NCBI RefSeq assembly: GCF_002149035.1
Contig: NZ_NGFP01000077.1
Coordinates: forward strand, 1 to 34,444
Origin: Streptosporangium minutum
GTDB taxonomy: Bacteria > Actinomycetota > Actinomycetes > Streptosporangiales > Streptosporangiaceae
Reading direction: 5' to 3'
DNA: 34,444 nucleotides
Below are positions 15,694 through 23,785 of the stretch, piece by piece; within the stretch, counting starts at the first letter, position 1, and each line of letters opens with the position of its first letter. The notes below the pieces were generated by a model. It saw nothing but the letters and a program-made list of their open reading frames with translations. It did no database searches and had not been told where the DNA came from. Both the position numbers and the translations under genes were made by a program.

Positions 15694-16407
15694 AGCCGGC
15701 TCGTTCTCTGGAACGTCGATCTCACGCTGGTCGATGTGTCCATCGTCACCCGCGAGGCGTACGCGGACGCCTTCCGGAAGGTCACCGGGCGGCCTCTGGT
15801 CAAGCTGACCCAGCACAACGGCCGCCCGGACTCGGAGATCGTCTTCGAGACGCTGGCCATCAACGGGATCCTCGCCGAGGACGACCACCTCCCCAAGTTC
15901 CTGGACGCGCTGGGCGAGGCCTTCGGAGCGCGGCGCAAGCGCCTGACCAAGGACGGCCGGACGATGGCCGGGGCGGCGGACGCGCTGAAGGCCGTGGCCA
16001 GACTCGACGGCACGGTCCAGTCGGTGCTCACCGGCACGATAAAGAGCAACGCCGTGCACAAGCTGACCGCCTTCGGCCTGGACAGGCACGTGGACTTCGA
16101 GGTCGGCGGCTACGGCGAGGAGGTCTACCCCAAGGCCACCCTGCTCCAGGTCGCGCAGGGCCGGGCGAGGCAGAAGTACGGCGGCACCTTCGACGGCGGC
16201 AACACCGTGATGATCGGCGACTCGGCCAGGGACGTCCAGGCCGCCAGGATCGCCGGGGCGTCGATGATCGCGGTCGCCACCGGCCGCTCCCTCCCGGCCG
16301 AGCTCCACGAGGCGGGGGCCGACGTGGTCCTGCCCGACCTGTCCAACCCGTCGGAGGTCGTCGCTGCCGTGGCCGGGCTCACCTCACCGGCCCGCAAGGC
16401 CGGCTAG
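15691..16407 (+). CDS. HAD-like protein with Asn in place of the nucleophile and an ATT start
   Basis: 238 aa if translation starts at ATT 15691. The N-terminus reads SRLVLWNVDLTLVDVSIVT after the initiator. This aligns with HAD motif I, but Asn8 occupies the nucleophilic aspartate position while Asp10 is kept. Motif II appears as VLTGTIKSNAVHKL, the lysine step as YPKATLLQVAQGRAR, and motif IV as NTVMIGDSARDVQAARIAG. The fold is therefore complete, yet phosphoryl transfer as in normal HADs should fail unless Asn is deamidated or the protein is non-catalytic. A weaker alternative start, GTG 15736, gives 223 aa without motif I. The 3' end carries a small tandem duplication. Confidence 0.82.
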   Translation: MSRLVLWNVDLTLVDVSIVTREAYADAFRKVTGRPLVKLTQHNGRPDSEIVFETLAINGILAEDDHLPKFLDALGEAFGARRKRLTKDGRTMAGAADALKAVARLDGTVQSVLTGTIKSNAVHKLTAFGLDRHVDFEVGGYGEEVYPKATLLQVAQGRARQKYGGTFDGGNTVMIGDSARDVQAARIAGASMIAVATGRSLPAELHEAGADVVLPDLSNPSEVVAAVAGLTSPARKAG

Positions 16408-16430
16408 GCCCTCGGCCCGCAAGGCCGGCT
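16388..16430. repeat. 25-bp tandem duplication across a stop codon, then repeat-rich spacer
   Basis: The 18-bp sequence CGGCCCGCAAGGCCGGCT occurs at 16388-16405 and again at 16413-16430, offset 25 bp. The first copy encodes the last residues of the HAD-like gene and enters its stop codon. Each copy can fold as CCGGC/GCCGG. The remaining spacer to 16588 between the convergent genes holds several CCCGTACGGCG copies and no gene. A terminator for both convergent genes is likely within it. Confidence 0.65.
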
Positions 16431-16588
16431 GGACCCCGCTCCACGGCCCGCCGCCCGAGCCGCCCCGCCCGCCGTACGGGGGCCGTCCCACGCGGCGGGC
16501 GATCCTCCCGTACGGCGGGCACGGCCGTCCGCGACGCGTCCCGCATGACGCTCCCGTACGGCGAGCGGCCGTCCCGTGCGGTGCGTGG

Positions 16589-18016
16589 TCATCCCGGACG
16601 GCGGGCGGCGATCTCGCGGACGACCGAGGCCAGCAGGTCGATGTCGGCCTCGGTGGTGCGCCAGTTGAGGATGGCCGGTCGCAGGGCGGTCATGCCCCGG
16701 TAGGTGGTGGTCCCGGCGTAGACCCGGCCGTCGGCGAGCAGTTCCTGGCCGATCCACGCGTTCAGCGCGTTCAGCTCCTCCTCGGGAACGCCGGGCGGGC
16801 GGTAGCGGAAGCAGACCACGCACAGCCGTACCGGGGCGAGCAGCTCCAGGTCGGGGGCCTCCTCGACGATCGAGCCCAGCCGCAGGGCCAGATCGTGGTG
16901 GCGCTCGACCATCTGCCGGTGGCCCTGCCTGCCGTAGGCCCGCAGGGTCGCCCAGATGGGCAGCGCACGCGCGCGGCGGGAGGACTCCGGGCCCAGGCAG
17001 TTGTAGTTGACGTGCGGGTCGTCCTCGGCCGGCAGGTACGCCGCGCCCCACGGGCCGAAGGTCCGGCCCATGAGCTCCGGGTCGCGGACGAACGCGAACC
17101 CGCTCTCGTAGGGGACGTTGAGCCACTTGTGCCCGTCCGAGGTCACCGAGTGCGCCCGCTCCACCCCCTTGACCAGGTGCGACAGGCGGGGCGAGGCCGC
17201 CGCGAACAGGCCGAAGGCCCCGTCCACGTGCAGCCAGGCGCCGTGCCGCTCGGCCAGGTCCGCGAGGTCGTCGATGGGGTCGAAGTCGCCGGCGTTCACC
17301 TCGCCCGCGTTCCCGACGATCACCGCCGGGCCGTCGATCCGGCCGAGTTCCCGGTCCATGGCCTCCAGATCGACCCGCCCCGCCTCGTCCCGGGCGAAGA
17401 CGCGGGCGCCGTCCCGGCCGCAGCCGAGCGTCAGCAGCGCCTTGCGGCTGCTGGGATGGATGTAGCCTCCGGCCAGCACGGGCATCCGCGGCAGTCCGGC
17501 GAGCCCGTCGGCCGTCACGTCGGCGCCGTGGCGCTCGCCCCACCACTGCCGGGCGCACGCCAGCCCGGTGAGGTTGGCGAAGGTCGCGCTCGGGGTCAGC
17601 ACGCCGCCGTAGGACCGCGGCAGCCCGAACAGGTCCTTCAGCCACCGCAGCACGACGGTCTCCGCCCGGGTGGCGAACGGCGAGGTCAGCCAGAGCCCGC
17701 CGGCCTGGTCCAGCAGGGAGGTCACCCAGTCGCCCGCCTGGGCCGCCGGGGTGGAGCCGCCGACGACGAAGTGGAAGAAACGCGGTCCCGAGGAGTGCGT
17801 CGCCGCCTCGGTGCCGACGCGCAGCAGGCGTTCGACGCTGTCCAGCGTGCCTTCACCGCGCTCGGGGAGCGGGCCGTCGAGCAGGTCGAGCAGGCCGTCG
17901 GCCCCGTGGTCGTGCACGGGGCGCTCGCCGAGCGATTCGAGGTAGGGGCCGGCGGCTCTGGCCACCATCTCCAGCGCGACCGCGGCCTGCTCGCGTTCGT
18001 TCAAAGGATCACTCAT
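16589..18016 (-). CDS. PLP-dependent group II amino-acid decarboxylase-like protein
   Basis: 475 aa. The PLP lysine is Lys297 in VTSDGHKWLNVPYESGF; the aspartate that contacts the pyridine nitrogen is in WLHVDGAFGLF (about 263); GGVLTPSATFANLTGLACAR (about 140-160) forms the phosphate-binding region. The N-terminal SGPRFFHFVVGGSTPAAQ is typical of aspartate/tyrosine/aromatic decarboxylase relatives. It removes CO2 from an amino acid to make an amine, or is a related aldehyde- or amine-forming enzyme. The substrate cannot be chosen from motifs. The ATG at 18016 sits immediately after GAAGG, an unusually short spacing. It runs in the same direction as the PBP gene upstream, with 57 bp between them. 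Confidence 0.88.
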   Translation of the reverse strand: MSDPLNEREQAAVALEMVARAAGPYLESLGERPVHDHGADGLLDLLDGPLPERGEGTLDSVERLLRVGTEAATHSSGPRFFHFVVGGSTPAAQAGDWVTSLLDQAGGLWLTSPFATRAETVVLRWLKDLFGLPRSYGGVLTPSATFANLTGLACARQWWGERHGADVTADGLAGLPRMPVLAGGYIHPSSRKALLTLGCGRDGARVFARDEAGRVDLEAMDRELGRIDGPAVIVGNAGEVNAGDFDPIDDLADLAERHGAWLHVDGAFGLFAAASPRLSHLVKGVERAHSVTSDGHKWLNVPYESGFAFVRDPELMGRTFGPWGAAYLPAEDDPHVNYNCLGPESSRRARALPIWATLRAYGRQGHRQMVERHHDLALRLGSIVEEAPDLELLAPVRLCVVCFRYRPPGVPEEELNALNAWIGQELLADGRVYAGTTTYRGMTALRPAILNWRTTEADIDLLASVVREIAARRPG

Positions 18017-18073
18017 CCTTCAGGAGAACACGTGCCGGTCGCGGTCCGCCAGCCCCTTTTCGATCTTCGACGG

Positions 18074-19597
18074 CTAGGGTGCCGTGAGCCCGCTGAGGAA
18101 GCGGCCCGCGATGGGCGCGGCCACCGTGGAGCCCGCGCCGCCGCCCTCCACGATCACCGAGAACGCCAGGTCGTCCCGGTAGCCGATGAACCACGCGTGG
18201 GACGGCGGCTCCTTGCCCGAGCCGAACTCGGCGGTGCCGGTCTTGCCCGCCGTACCCGGGGGGAAGGAGACCGCGCTCGCGGTGCCCTCCACCACCACCG
18301 CGGGCATCAGCGTGCGCAGCGCCCGCACCACTCCCGGCTCCAGTTTCCTCGGCTGGACCGGCGGCAGCAGGTCCGCGGCCACCAGCCGGGGCGGGCGCCA
18401 GGAGCCGTCGGCGATCGCCGCCGCCACGGTCGCCATGTTCAGCGGGCTCGTCAGGACGCGGCCCTGCCCGATCGAGGCCGACGCGAGGTCGGTGTCGTCC
18501 TTCGGGTCGGGGAACTGCGCCCGCACGGCGGGCACTCCGGGGTCCACCGGGCCTCCGAACCCGAAGCTCGCCGCTACCGTGGCCAGCCGCTTCCCGCCGA
18601 GCCGCTCCACGCTGAGCTGCCCGAACGTGGTGTTGCACGAGTGGGCGAACGCCTCGCGCAGCGCGATCGTGCCGTAGTCCTTGAACCCGGCGTTGTGGAA
18701 GGGGAAGCCGCCGATGTTCCGCTCGGCCGGGCAGGGCACGAGCCCGCCGGCGGTCATGCCGTCGGCGATCAGGGCCGAGGCCGTGACCACCTTGAAGGTC
18801 GAGCCGGGAGGGTAGTGGCCGAGCAGCGCCCGGTTGAACCCGCCGGGCTTGTTGACCACGGCCAGGACCTCGCCGGTCGAGGGCCGGAGCGCGACCAGGG
18901 AGGCGGGCTTGTCCACCGTGTCCAAGGCCGCGGCGGCGGCCCGGTGGACGCGCAGGTCGATCGTGGTCCGCAGCTCCTCGCCGGGCTTGGCCTCGGCGGT
19001 GGCGAGCGTGGCGACCTGCTTGTCTCCCCGGACCAGGTCCACCCGGGCCGAGGAGGTGCCGGTGAGCCGGGAGGCGTACTTCTCCCTGAGCCCCTCGACG
19101 AGCTGCTGGACCGAGCCCGGCGCGGTGGCGGTGTCGACGCGGGTCCCGTCGGCGGCCAGGATCGGCGCCTGCTCGGCCTTGACCAGCACGGTCTTGAACC
19201 GCAGTCCGGGTTCGAGCCGGGGATGGATCGCCGCCGGGCTCCACTTCACCCGCCAGGCCCGCTCGTGCTCGACCAGTGCCAGGGAGCCGTCGTAGGCCCA
19301 GTCCACCGGCCCGTCCAGTTCGGCGTGGAAGGCGACCTCGGCGTCGGTGCTCCCGGTGACCTCGAAGCCGGCCCCCGACAGCTTCAGATCGGTCCGGAAC
19401 CGCTTGTACCAGCGGTCGAAGTCGCCGGGCGGCTCGACCGTGAGCGCCCGCATCGCCGGGTAGTCCTGCCTGCCCCAGGCCGCCAGGAACTCCTGGGCCG
19501 TCTGCTCGGCCGATCCCCGGGTGCTCAGCGCCCACACGCCTCCGCCGACCACGGCGACCGGCACCAGTACGGCCGCCGCCAGGTATTTCAGCTTCAT
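18074..19597 (-). CDS. Penicillin-binding transpeptidase with MecA_N-type N-terminal domain
   Basis: 507 aa from ATG 19595-19597 (AAGGGGA upstream). One N-terminal membrane anchor MKLKYLAAAVLVPVAVVGG is followed by an NTF2/MecA_N-like domain (about 28-140) and a dimerisation region. The transpeptidase domain has the three active motifs: STFK with Ser266, SCN at 320-322, and KTGT with Lys452 in TAGKTGTAEFG. It cross-links peptidoglycan outside the membrane. Class B PBPs with a MecA_N domain include low-affinity, beta-lactam-tolerant enzymes such as PBP2a, though in actinobacteria this architecture is also common in ordinary PBPs. It diverges from a LysR regulator and a beta-lactamase-like gene, which suggests a beta-lactam or cell-wall stress response. 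Confidence 0.93.
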   Translation of the reverse strand: MKLKYLAAAVLVPVAVVGGGVWALSTRGSAEQTAQEFLAAWGRQDYPAMRALTVEPPGDFDRWYKRFRTDLKLSGAGFEVTGSTDAEVAFHAELDGPVDWAYDGSLALVEHERAWRVKWSPAAIHPRLEPGLRFKTVLVKAEQAPILAADGTRVDTATAPGSVQQLVEGLREKYASRLTGTSSARVDLVRGDKQVATLATAEAKPGEELRTTIDLRVHRAAAAALDTVDKPASLVALRPSTGEVLAVVNKPGGFNRALLGHYPPGSTFKVVTASALIADGMTAGGLVPCPAERNIGGFPFHNAGFKDYGTIALREAFAHSCNTTFGQLSVERLGGKRLATVAASFGFGGPVDPGVPAVRAQFPDPKDDTDLASASIGQGRVLTSPLNMATVAAAIADGSWRPPRLVAADLLPPVQPRKLEPGVVRALRTLMPAVVVEGTASAVSFPPGTAGKTGTAEFGSGKEPPSHAWFIGYRDDLAFSVIVEGGGAGSTVAAPIAGRFLSGLTAP

Positions 19598-19703
19598 CAA
19601 TCGTCCCCTTGTCTCGCAGACCGAGAAGACCAGAGACATGTCCTTGATGTCCAATATTGGTATGCGGCCATTATCAATACAGAAACGGATATAGTTGCTG
19701 TTC
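19598..19703. promoter_or_regulatory. AT-rich divergent promoter between PBP and LysR genes
   Basis: This 106-bp gap is unusually AT-rich for the window. It contains the perfect palindrome CCAATATTGG (19651-19660), a good candidate LysR-family binding site at mid-position between the two start codons. Low-GC stretches TTATCAATACAG and GGATATAG towards the LysR start may contain its promoter. Binding by the adjacent LysR protein is inferred from the usual divergent arrangement. Confidence 0.55.
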
Positions 19704-20624
19704 ATGGATCTCGTGCGACATCTGCGCTACTTCACGGTCGTCGCCGAAGAACTGCATTTCGGCAACGCGGCGGTCCGGCTCGGCATGGCCCAGCCGCCGC
19801 TCAGCCAGCGCATCCGGCGGCTGGAGGAGGAGCTCGGCGTACGGCTGTTCGACCGGTCCAGCCGCCAGGTCCGGCTGACCGAGCCGGGCCGGCTGCTGCT
19901 GGCCGAGGCCCGCGAGATCGTCGCACGGGTGGACCGGCTGCGTGACCTGGCCGGGCAGGGGGAGCGCGAGGTGCTCCGCGTGGGGGTCACCCCCGATCTG
20001 GGGTCCGCGCTGATCGCGGCGCTGATCGCCGGGTTCCGCGACCGCGCGCCCGACGTACGGCCCGCGCCCGCCGAGATGTGGAGCGCCGACCAGGTCATCG
20101 CGCTCACCGACGGCACCCTCGACGTGGGCCTGCTCCGCCACCCGGTGACCGCCCCCGGGCTGAGCTTCGGCCCGGTGCTCGTCCAGCGCCCCGGCGTGGT
20201 GCTGGCCGAGACCGATCCGCTCGCGGCGATGTCGTCGGTACACCTGGCCGACCTGGCGGGCCGGCAGCTCGTCCTCTTCCCCCGGGAGCCCGGCCTGCAC
20301 GAGGAGACGCTCGCGGAGTGCCGTCACCACGGGTTCGTCCCGGAGAAAGTACACGAGGCGCAGACCCTCGGACTGGTCCTGGCCGGTACGGCCGTCGCCT
20401 TCGGGCCCCGGGTGGAGCTGCCCGGACTCCGATGGAGGCCGCTGCTGGGCAGTCCCCTCGCGTGGCGGATCTCCACGGCCTGGCGGGGAGCGGCGGCGGA
20501 CGCTGCCGTAGCCTTCGGGGCGGTGGCCGTAGGAGTGCTGAAGGAGAATGCCGGGATGACCGATGACGGTGTGGCGCCTGCGCGGCGCGTCCGTGCCAGG
20601 CCGGCCTCAGGATTCCTGGCGTGA
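19704..20624 (+). CDS. LysR-family transcriptional regulator
   Basis: 306 aa from ATG 19704. The N-terminal helix-turn-helix is plain: MDLVRHLRYFTVVAEELHFG, then AAVRLGMAQPPLSQRIRRLE and LGVRLFDRSSRQVRLTEPG (to about 60). The effector domain (about 90-270) contains LRVGVTPDLGSALIAALI and GTLDVGLLRHPV. Its last codons overlap the following beta-lactamase-like gene (GTGA), so both are translated together. It diverges from a PBP gene. LysR proteins control class A beta-lactamases in Streptomyces cacaoi (BlaA/BlaB) and enterobacteria (AmpR). Control of the flanking PBP and lactamase-like genes is therefore a reasoned inference; its ligand may be a peptidoglycan fragment. Confidence 0.93.
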   Translation: MDLVRHLRYFTVVAEELHFGNAAVRLGMAQPPLSQRIRRLEEELGVRLFDRSSRQVRLTEPGRLLLAEAREIVARVDRLRDLAGQGEREVLRVGVTPDLGSALIAALIAGFRDRAPDVRPAPAEMWSADQVIALTDGTLDVGLLRHPVTAPGLSFGPVLVQRPGVVLAETDPLAAMSSVHLADLAGRQLVLFPREPGLHEETLAECRHHGFVPEKVHEAQTLGLVLAGTAVAFGPRVELPGLRWRPLLGSPLAWRISTAWRGAAADAAVAFGAVAVGVLKENAGMTDDGVAPARRVRARPASGFLA

Positions 20625-21472
20625 CCGACCTCGGCGGCCTGTTCCGCGCGGCCGGGGTGACCGGGTTCCTGCACGCGGTGGACCTGGACACCGGGGCCGA
20701 GGTCGCCCACGACGCCGACGAGCCCGTGGTCATGGCCTCGGTGTTCAAGCTGGCGCTGCTGGTGGAGTTCTTCCGGCAGGCGGACGCGGGACTGCTGGAC
20801 GTGACCGAACGGGTCACGGTCATGGCGGACCGCCACACTCCCGGGCCCACCGGGGTGTCGGCCATGGCCGACGACGTGACGATGTCCCTGCGCGACCTGG
20901 CGTACCTGATGATCGCGGTGAGCGACAACACCGCCGCCGACACCCTGGCCGGCAGGGTCGGCCTGTCGGCGGTCAACACCATGCTCGCCGCCGAGGGCCT
21001 GGACGGGACGTGGGTCGAGCACGACTGCCGGGGCCTGTTCGCCAGCATCGTCGAGGACGCCGGACAGGAGGAGATGCCCACCGACCCCGCGGTGATCACC
21101 CGGCTCCGGGCACTGGACCCGGCACGCACCAGCCGGAGCACCCCGCGCGACATGACCCGGCTGCTCGGCATGGTCTGGCGCGACGAGGCGGCCTCGGCCG
21201 CCTCGTGCGCCTCGATGCGCAGGCTGCTCGGCCTGCAGGTCTGGCCGCACCGGCTCGCCGCCGGATTCCCCTACGACGACGTCGCGGTCAGCGGCAAGAC
21301 CGGCACGCTGCCCACGGTCCGCAACGAGGTCGGCGTGGTGGAGTACCCCGACGGCGGTCGCTACGCGGTCGCGGTCTTCACCCGCTCCTACGGCACCGCG
21401 CAGAACCAGCCCCGCGCCGACGCGGTGATCGGCACCGCGGCGCGGGCCGCCGTGGAACGGCTACGTGGGTGA
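20621..21472 (+). CDS. Class A beta-lactamase-like serine hydrolase without signal peptide
   Basis: 283 aa from GTG 20621, overlapping the LysR stop by four bases. The serine triad motifs are present: SVFK with Ser40 and Lys43, SDN at 101-103, and KTG in VAVSGKTGTLPT with Lys226. The frame is closed by a TGA at 20564-20566, and the codons between contain no signal peptide, so the product should stay in the cytoplasm. The omega-loop E-x-x-L-N motif with the deacylating glutamate is not recognisable between 140 and 175, although the following STPRDMTRLL is. It may be a slow, penicillin-binding sensor, a peptidase/esterase, or an unconventional lactamase. Antibiotic resistance should not be assumed. 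Confidence 0.85.
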   Translation: MTDLGGLFRAAGVTGFLHAVDLDTGAEVAHDADEPVVMASVFKLALLVEFFRQADAGLLDVTERVTVMADRHTPGPTGVSAMADDVTMSLRDLAYLMIAVSDNTAADTLAGRVGLSAVNTMLAAEGLDGTWVEHDCRGLFASIVEDAGQEEMPTDPAVITRLRALDPARTSRSTPRDMTRLLGMVWRDEAASAASCASMRRLLGLQVWPHRLAAGFPYDDVAVSGKTGTLPTVRNEVGVVEYPDGGRYAVAVFTRSYGTAQNQPRADAVIGTAARAAVERLRG

Positions 21473-21545
21473 GCCACACCGCGGAACCCGAGGGTGTGTG
21501 GCCGCCGGGGATGACATTCCGGCGGGCCGCCGAGAGGATGGGGCC

Positions 21546-23558
21546 ATGGTTGAGGAAGGTGCGCTGCTCTGGGAACCCGCCCCGGAGGTCGTGAGGGACG
21601 CCAAGGTCACCCGCTACATGGAGTGGCTCGGCCGGTCCGGTGACTACGAGTCCCTGTGGCAGTGGTCGGTGGACGACCCGGCCGAGTTCTGGACGTCGGT
21701 CTGGGACTACTTCGGTGTCGTGGGTGAGCGTGGTGACGGGCCCGTCATGTCCGGGACGATGCCCGGCGTCGAATGGTTCACCGGATCCACGCTGAACTAC
21801 GCGGCCAACGCGCTGCGCCGGGCGGGGGCCGAGCCCGACCGGCTCGCGGTGGTCTTCCGCGACGAGGCGGGCGGGCGGCGGACGCTCACCCTGGGAGAGC
21901 TGGCCGAGGAGGTCGCGCGGGTCCGCACGGGCCTGGCCGGGCTGGGCGTCGGCAGGGGGGACCGGGTCGCGGCGTACGCGCCGAACATCCCCGAGACGCT
22001 GGTCGCCTTCCTCGCCACCGCCTCCCTGGGGGCGATCTGGTCGTCCTGCTCCCCGGACTTCGGCGCGCCCAGCGTGATCGACCGCTTCACGCAGATCGAG
22101 CCGAAGGTGCTCATCGCGGTCGACGGCTACGACTACAACGGCAAGCGGTTCGACCGGGCCGAGGTCGTCCGGGACATCGCCGCCAAGCTGCCGACCCTGG
22201 TCGCGCAGGTGCGGATAGCGACGCCGCACGGTCCCGGCACGCCGGGCGCCGGCGTCCCCGACGTCCCCGGCGCCGACGGCGCGTCCGGTGATCGCGGCGC
22301 GCCGGACACGGGACGGGCCCCGTCGGAGGGCGGCGCCACCCTCAGCTGGGCGGACCTGCGAGGCTCCGCCGGACCGCTGGCCTTCGAGCCGGTGCCCTTC
22401 GGCCACCCGCTCTGGATCGTCTACTCATCCGGCACCACCGGGCTGCCCAAGCCGATCGTGCACGGCCACGGCGGCGTGGTGCTGGAGCATCTCAAGGCGC
22501 TCTCCTTCCACCAGGACCTGGGCGAGGACGACGTCTTCTTCTGGTACACCACCACCGGCTGGATGATGTGGAACTACCTCATCGGCGGCCTGCTGGCCGG
22601 CTCGACGGTGGTCCTCTACGACGGGGCGGCCACCTATCCGGGCACCGACGCGCTGTGGCGGCTGGCCGCAGAGGAGGAGGTCACCTACTTCGGCACCGGC
22701 GCGCCGTACCTGGTGGCGTCCATGAAGGCGGACCTGCGGCCCGCCGGGCTCACGGCGCTGCGCGGCCTGGGCTCCACCGGATCGCCGCTGCCGCCCGAGG
22801 GGTTCGCCTGGGTGCACGACGCGCTGCCGGAGGTCCAGCTCGGCTCGTTCTCCGGCGGCACCGACGTCTGCACCGGCTTCGTCGGCGCGGTGCCGCTGCT
22901 GCCGGTCCGCGCGGGGGTCATCCCGTGCCGCTGCCTGGGGGCCAGGGTCGAGTCCTTCGACCCGTCGGGCACGCCGGTGGTCGGCGAGGTCGGCGAGCTG
23001 GTGCTGACCGCGCCGATGCCGTCGATGCCGGTCATGTTCTGGAACGACGCCGACGGGTCGCGATACCGGGAGAGCTACTTCGCCGACTACCCGGGCGTCT
23101 GGCGGCACGGCGACTGGATCAAGATCCTCCCCGACGGCGGCTGCGTGATCTACGGCCGGTCCGACTCCACCCTCAACCGGGGCGGCGTCCGGATGGGCAC
23201 CAGCGAGTTCTACCGGGTGGTGGAGCGCTTCGACGAGATCGCCGACAGCCTGGTGATCGACACCGGCCAGCTCGGCCAGGAGGGCCGCCTGCTGCTCTAC
23301 GTCACCATGGCCGAAGGGGCCGCCCTGTCCGACGCGCTGGTCACGGGCCTGCGCGCGGCCCTGAGGGACGCGCTGTCCCCCCGGCACGTGCCGAACGAGA
23401 TCATCGAGGTCCCCGGGATCCCGCGCACGCTCAGCGGCAAGAAGCTGGAGGTCCCCGTCCGCAAGATCCTCCTCGGGGTGCCCCCGGAGAAGGCCGCCAA
23501 CCTCGACGCCATGGCCAACCCGGAGGTCCTGTCCCACTTCGCTCCGGCGAAGGACTGA
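21546..23558 (+). CDS. aacS: Acetoacetate-CoA ligase (acetoacetyl-CoA synthetase)
   Basis: 670 aa adenylate-forming enzyme that activates acetoacetate with ATP and CoA. The AACS-type N-terminus includes YMEWLGRSGDYESLWQWSV and ADNALR-like YAANALRRAGAEPDRLAVVF. The ATP loop is IVYSSGTTGLPKPIVHGHGG (about 289-308), GGTDVCTGFVG (about 438), the hinge region YGRSDSTLNRGGVRMG (about 534), and the terminal lysine region RTLSGKKLEVPV with Lys632. A Gly/Pro/Ala-rich insert (about 235-260) looks like an expanded surface loop. ATG 21546 follows GAGAGGA. It uses ketone bodies or supplies acetoacetyl-CoA for lipid or polyhydroxyalkanoate metabolism. It lies 73 bp after the beta-lactamase-like gene. Confidence 0.94.
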   Translation: MVEEGALLWEPAPEVVRDAKVTRYMEWLGRSGDYESLWQWSVDDPAEFWTSVWDYFGVVGERGDGPVMSGTMPGVEWFTGSTLNYAANALRRAGAEPDRLAVVFRDEAGGRRTLTLGELAEEVARVRTGLAGLGVGRGDRVAAYAPNIPETLVAFLATASLGAIWSSCSPDFGAPSVIDRFTQIEPKVLIAVDGYDYNGKRFDRAEVVRDIAAKLPTLVAQVRIATPHGPGTPGAGVPDVPGADGASGDRGAPDTGRAPSEGGATLSWADLRGSAGPLAFEPVPFGHPLWIVYSSGTTGLPKPIVHGHGGVVLEHLKALSFHQDLGEDDVFFWYTTTGWMMWNYLIGGLLAGSTVVLYDGAATYPGTDALWRLAAEEEVTYFGTGAPYLVASMKADLRPAGLTALRGLGSTGSPLPPEGFAWVHDALPEVQLGSFSGGTDVCTGFVGAVPLLPVRAGVIPCRCLGARVESFDPSGTPVVGEVGELVLTAPMPSMPVMFWNDADGSRYRESYFADYPGVWRHGDWIKILPDGGCVIYGRSDSTLNRGGVRMGTSEFYRVVERFDEIADSLVIDTGQLGQEGRLLLYVTMAEGAALSDALVTGLRAALRDALSPRHVPNEIIEVPGIPRTLSGKKLEVPVRKILLGVPPEKAANLDAMANPEVLSHFAPAKD

Positions 23559-23573
23559 CGCGGGGCCGGAGAG

Positions 23574-23614
23574 CGGCGGGCGGGGTCCGAGACAGTGGAT
23601 CCCGGATCCCGCCG
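23574..23614 (+). terminator. Candidate terminator after acetoacetyl-CoA synthetase
   Basis: CGGCGGG (23574-23580) and CCCGCCG (23608-23614) can pair, and the 27 nt between them contain an inner GGGTCC/GGATCC partial pairing. The element starts 16 nt after the stop codon. No U-tract is present, so the call rests on position and complementarity in a very GC-rich setting. Confidence 0.35.
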
Positions 23615-23674
23615 GAACGGCCCAGCCGTCGCGGGACAGGCGCGGCCGGTGTCTCCGCCCGGTGATCTCCGTGA

Positions 23675-23711
23675 TCTCCAGGGTTGTTCCGGGTCTCCAG
23701 GGCTGTCCCGG
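23675..23711. repeat. 18-bp direct repeat upstream of the multi-TM gene
   Basis: TCTCCAGGGTTGTTCCGG (23675-23692) is repeated at 23694-23711 with two mismatches, offset 19 bp. A shorter GTGATCTCC pair lies just before it. It sits 75-110 bp upstream of the membrane-protein start and might be an operator or a slippage relic. Confidence 0.6.
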
Positions 23712-23785
23712 GAGGGACATTCGTCCCGGGGGGACGCGGACACCGGCTCATGCGGTCCGGGACACGTTCCGGGTTCGGTGAACAG

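Noticed and set aside
16895-19945. A 1016-codon open frame on the plus strand across the decarboxylase and PBP genes
   Set aside because: It is a shadow of two clear minus-strand genes and runs through their boundary and the divergent promoter without any recognisable domain.
20621-21472. Calling the serine hydrolase an antibiotic-resistance beta-lactamase
   Set aside because: No signal peptide and no recognisable deacylating glutamate; resistance is not supported by sequence alone.
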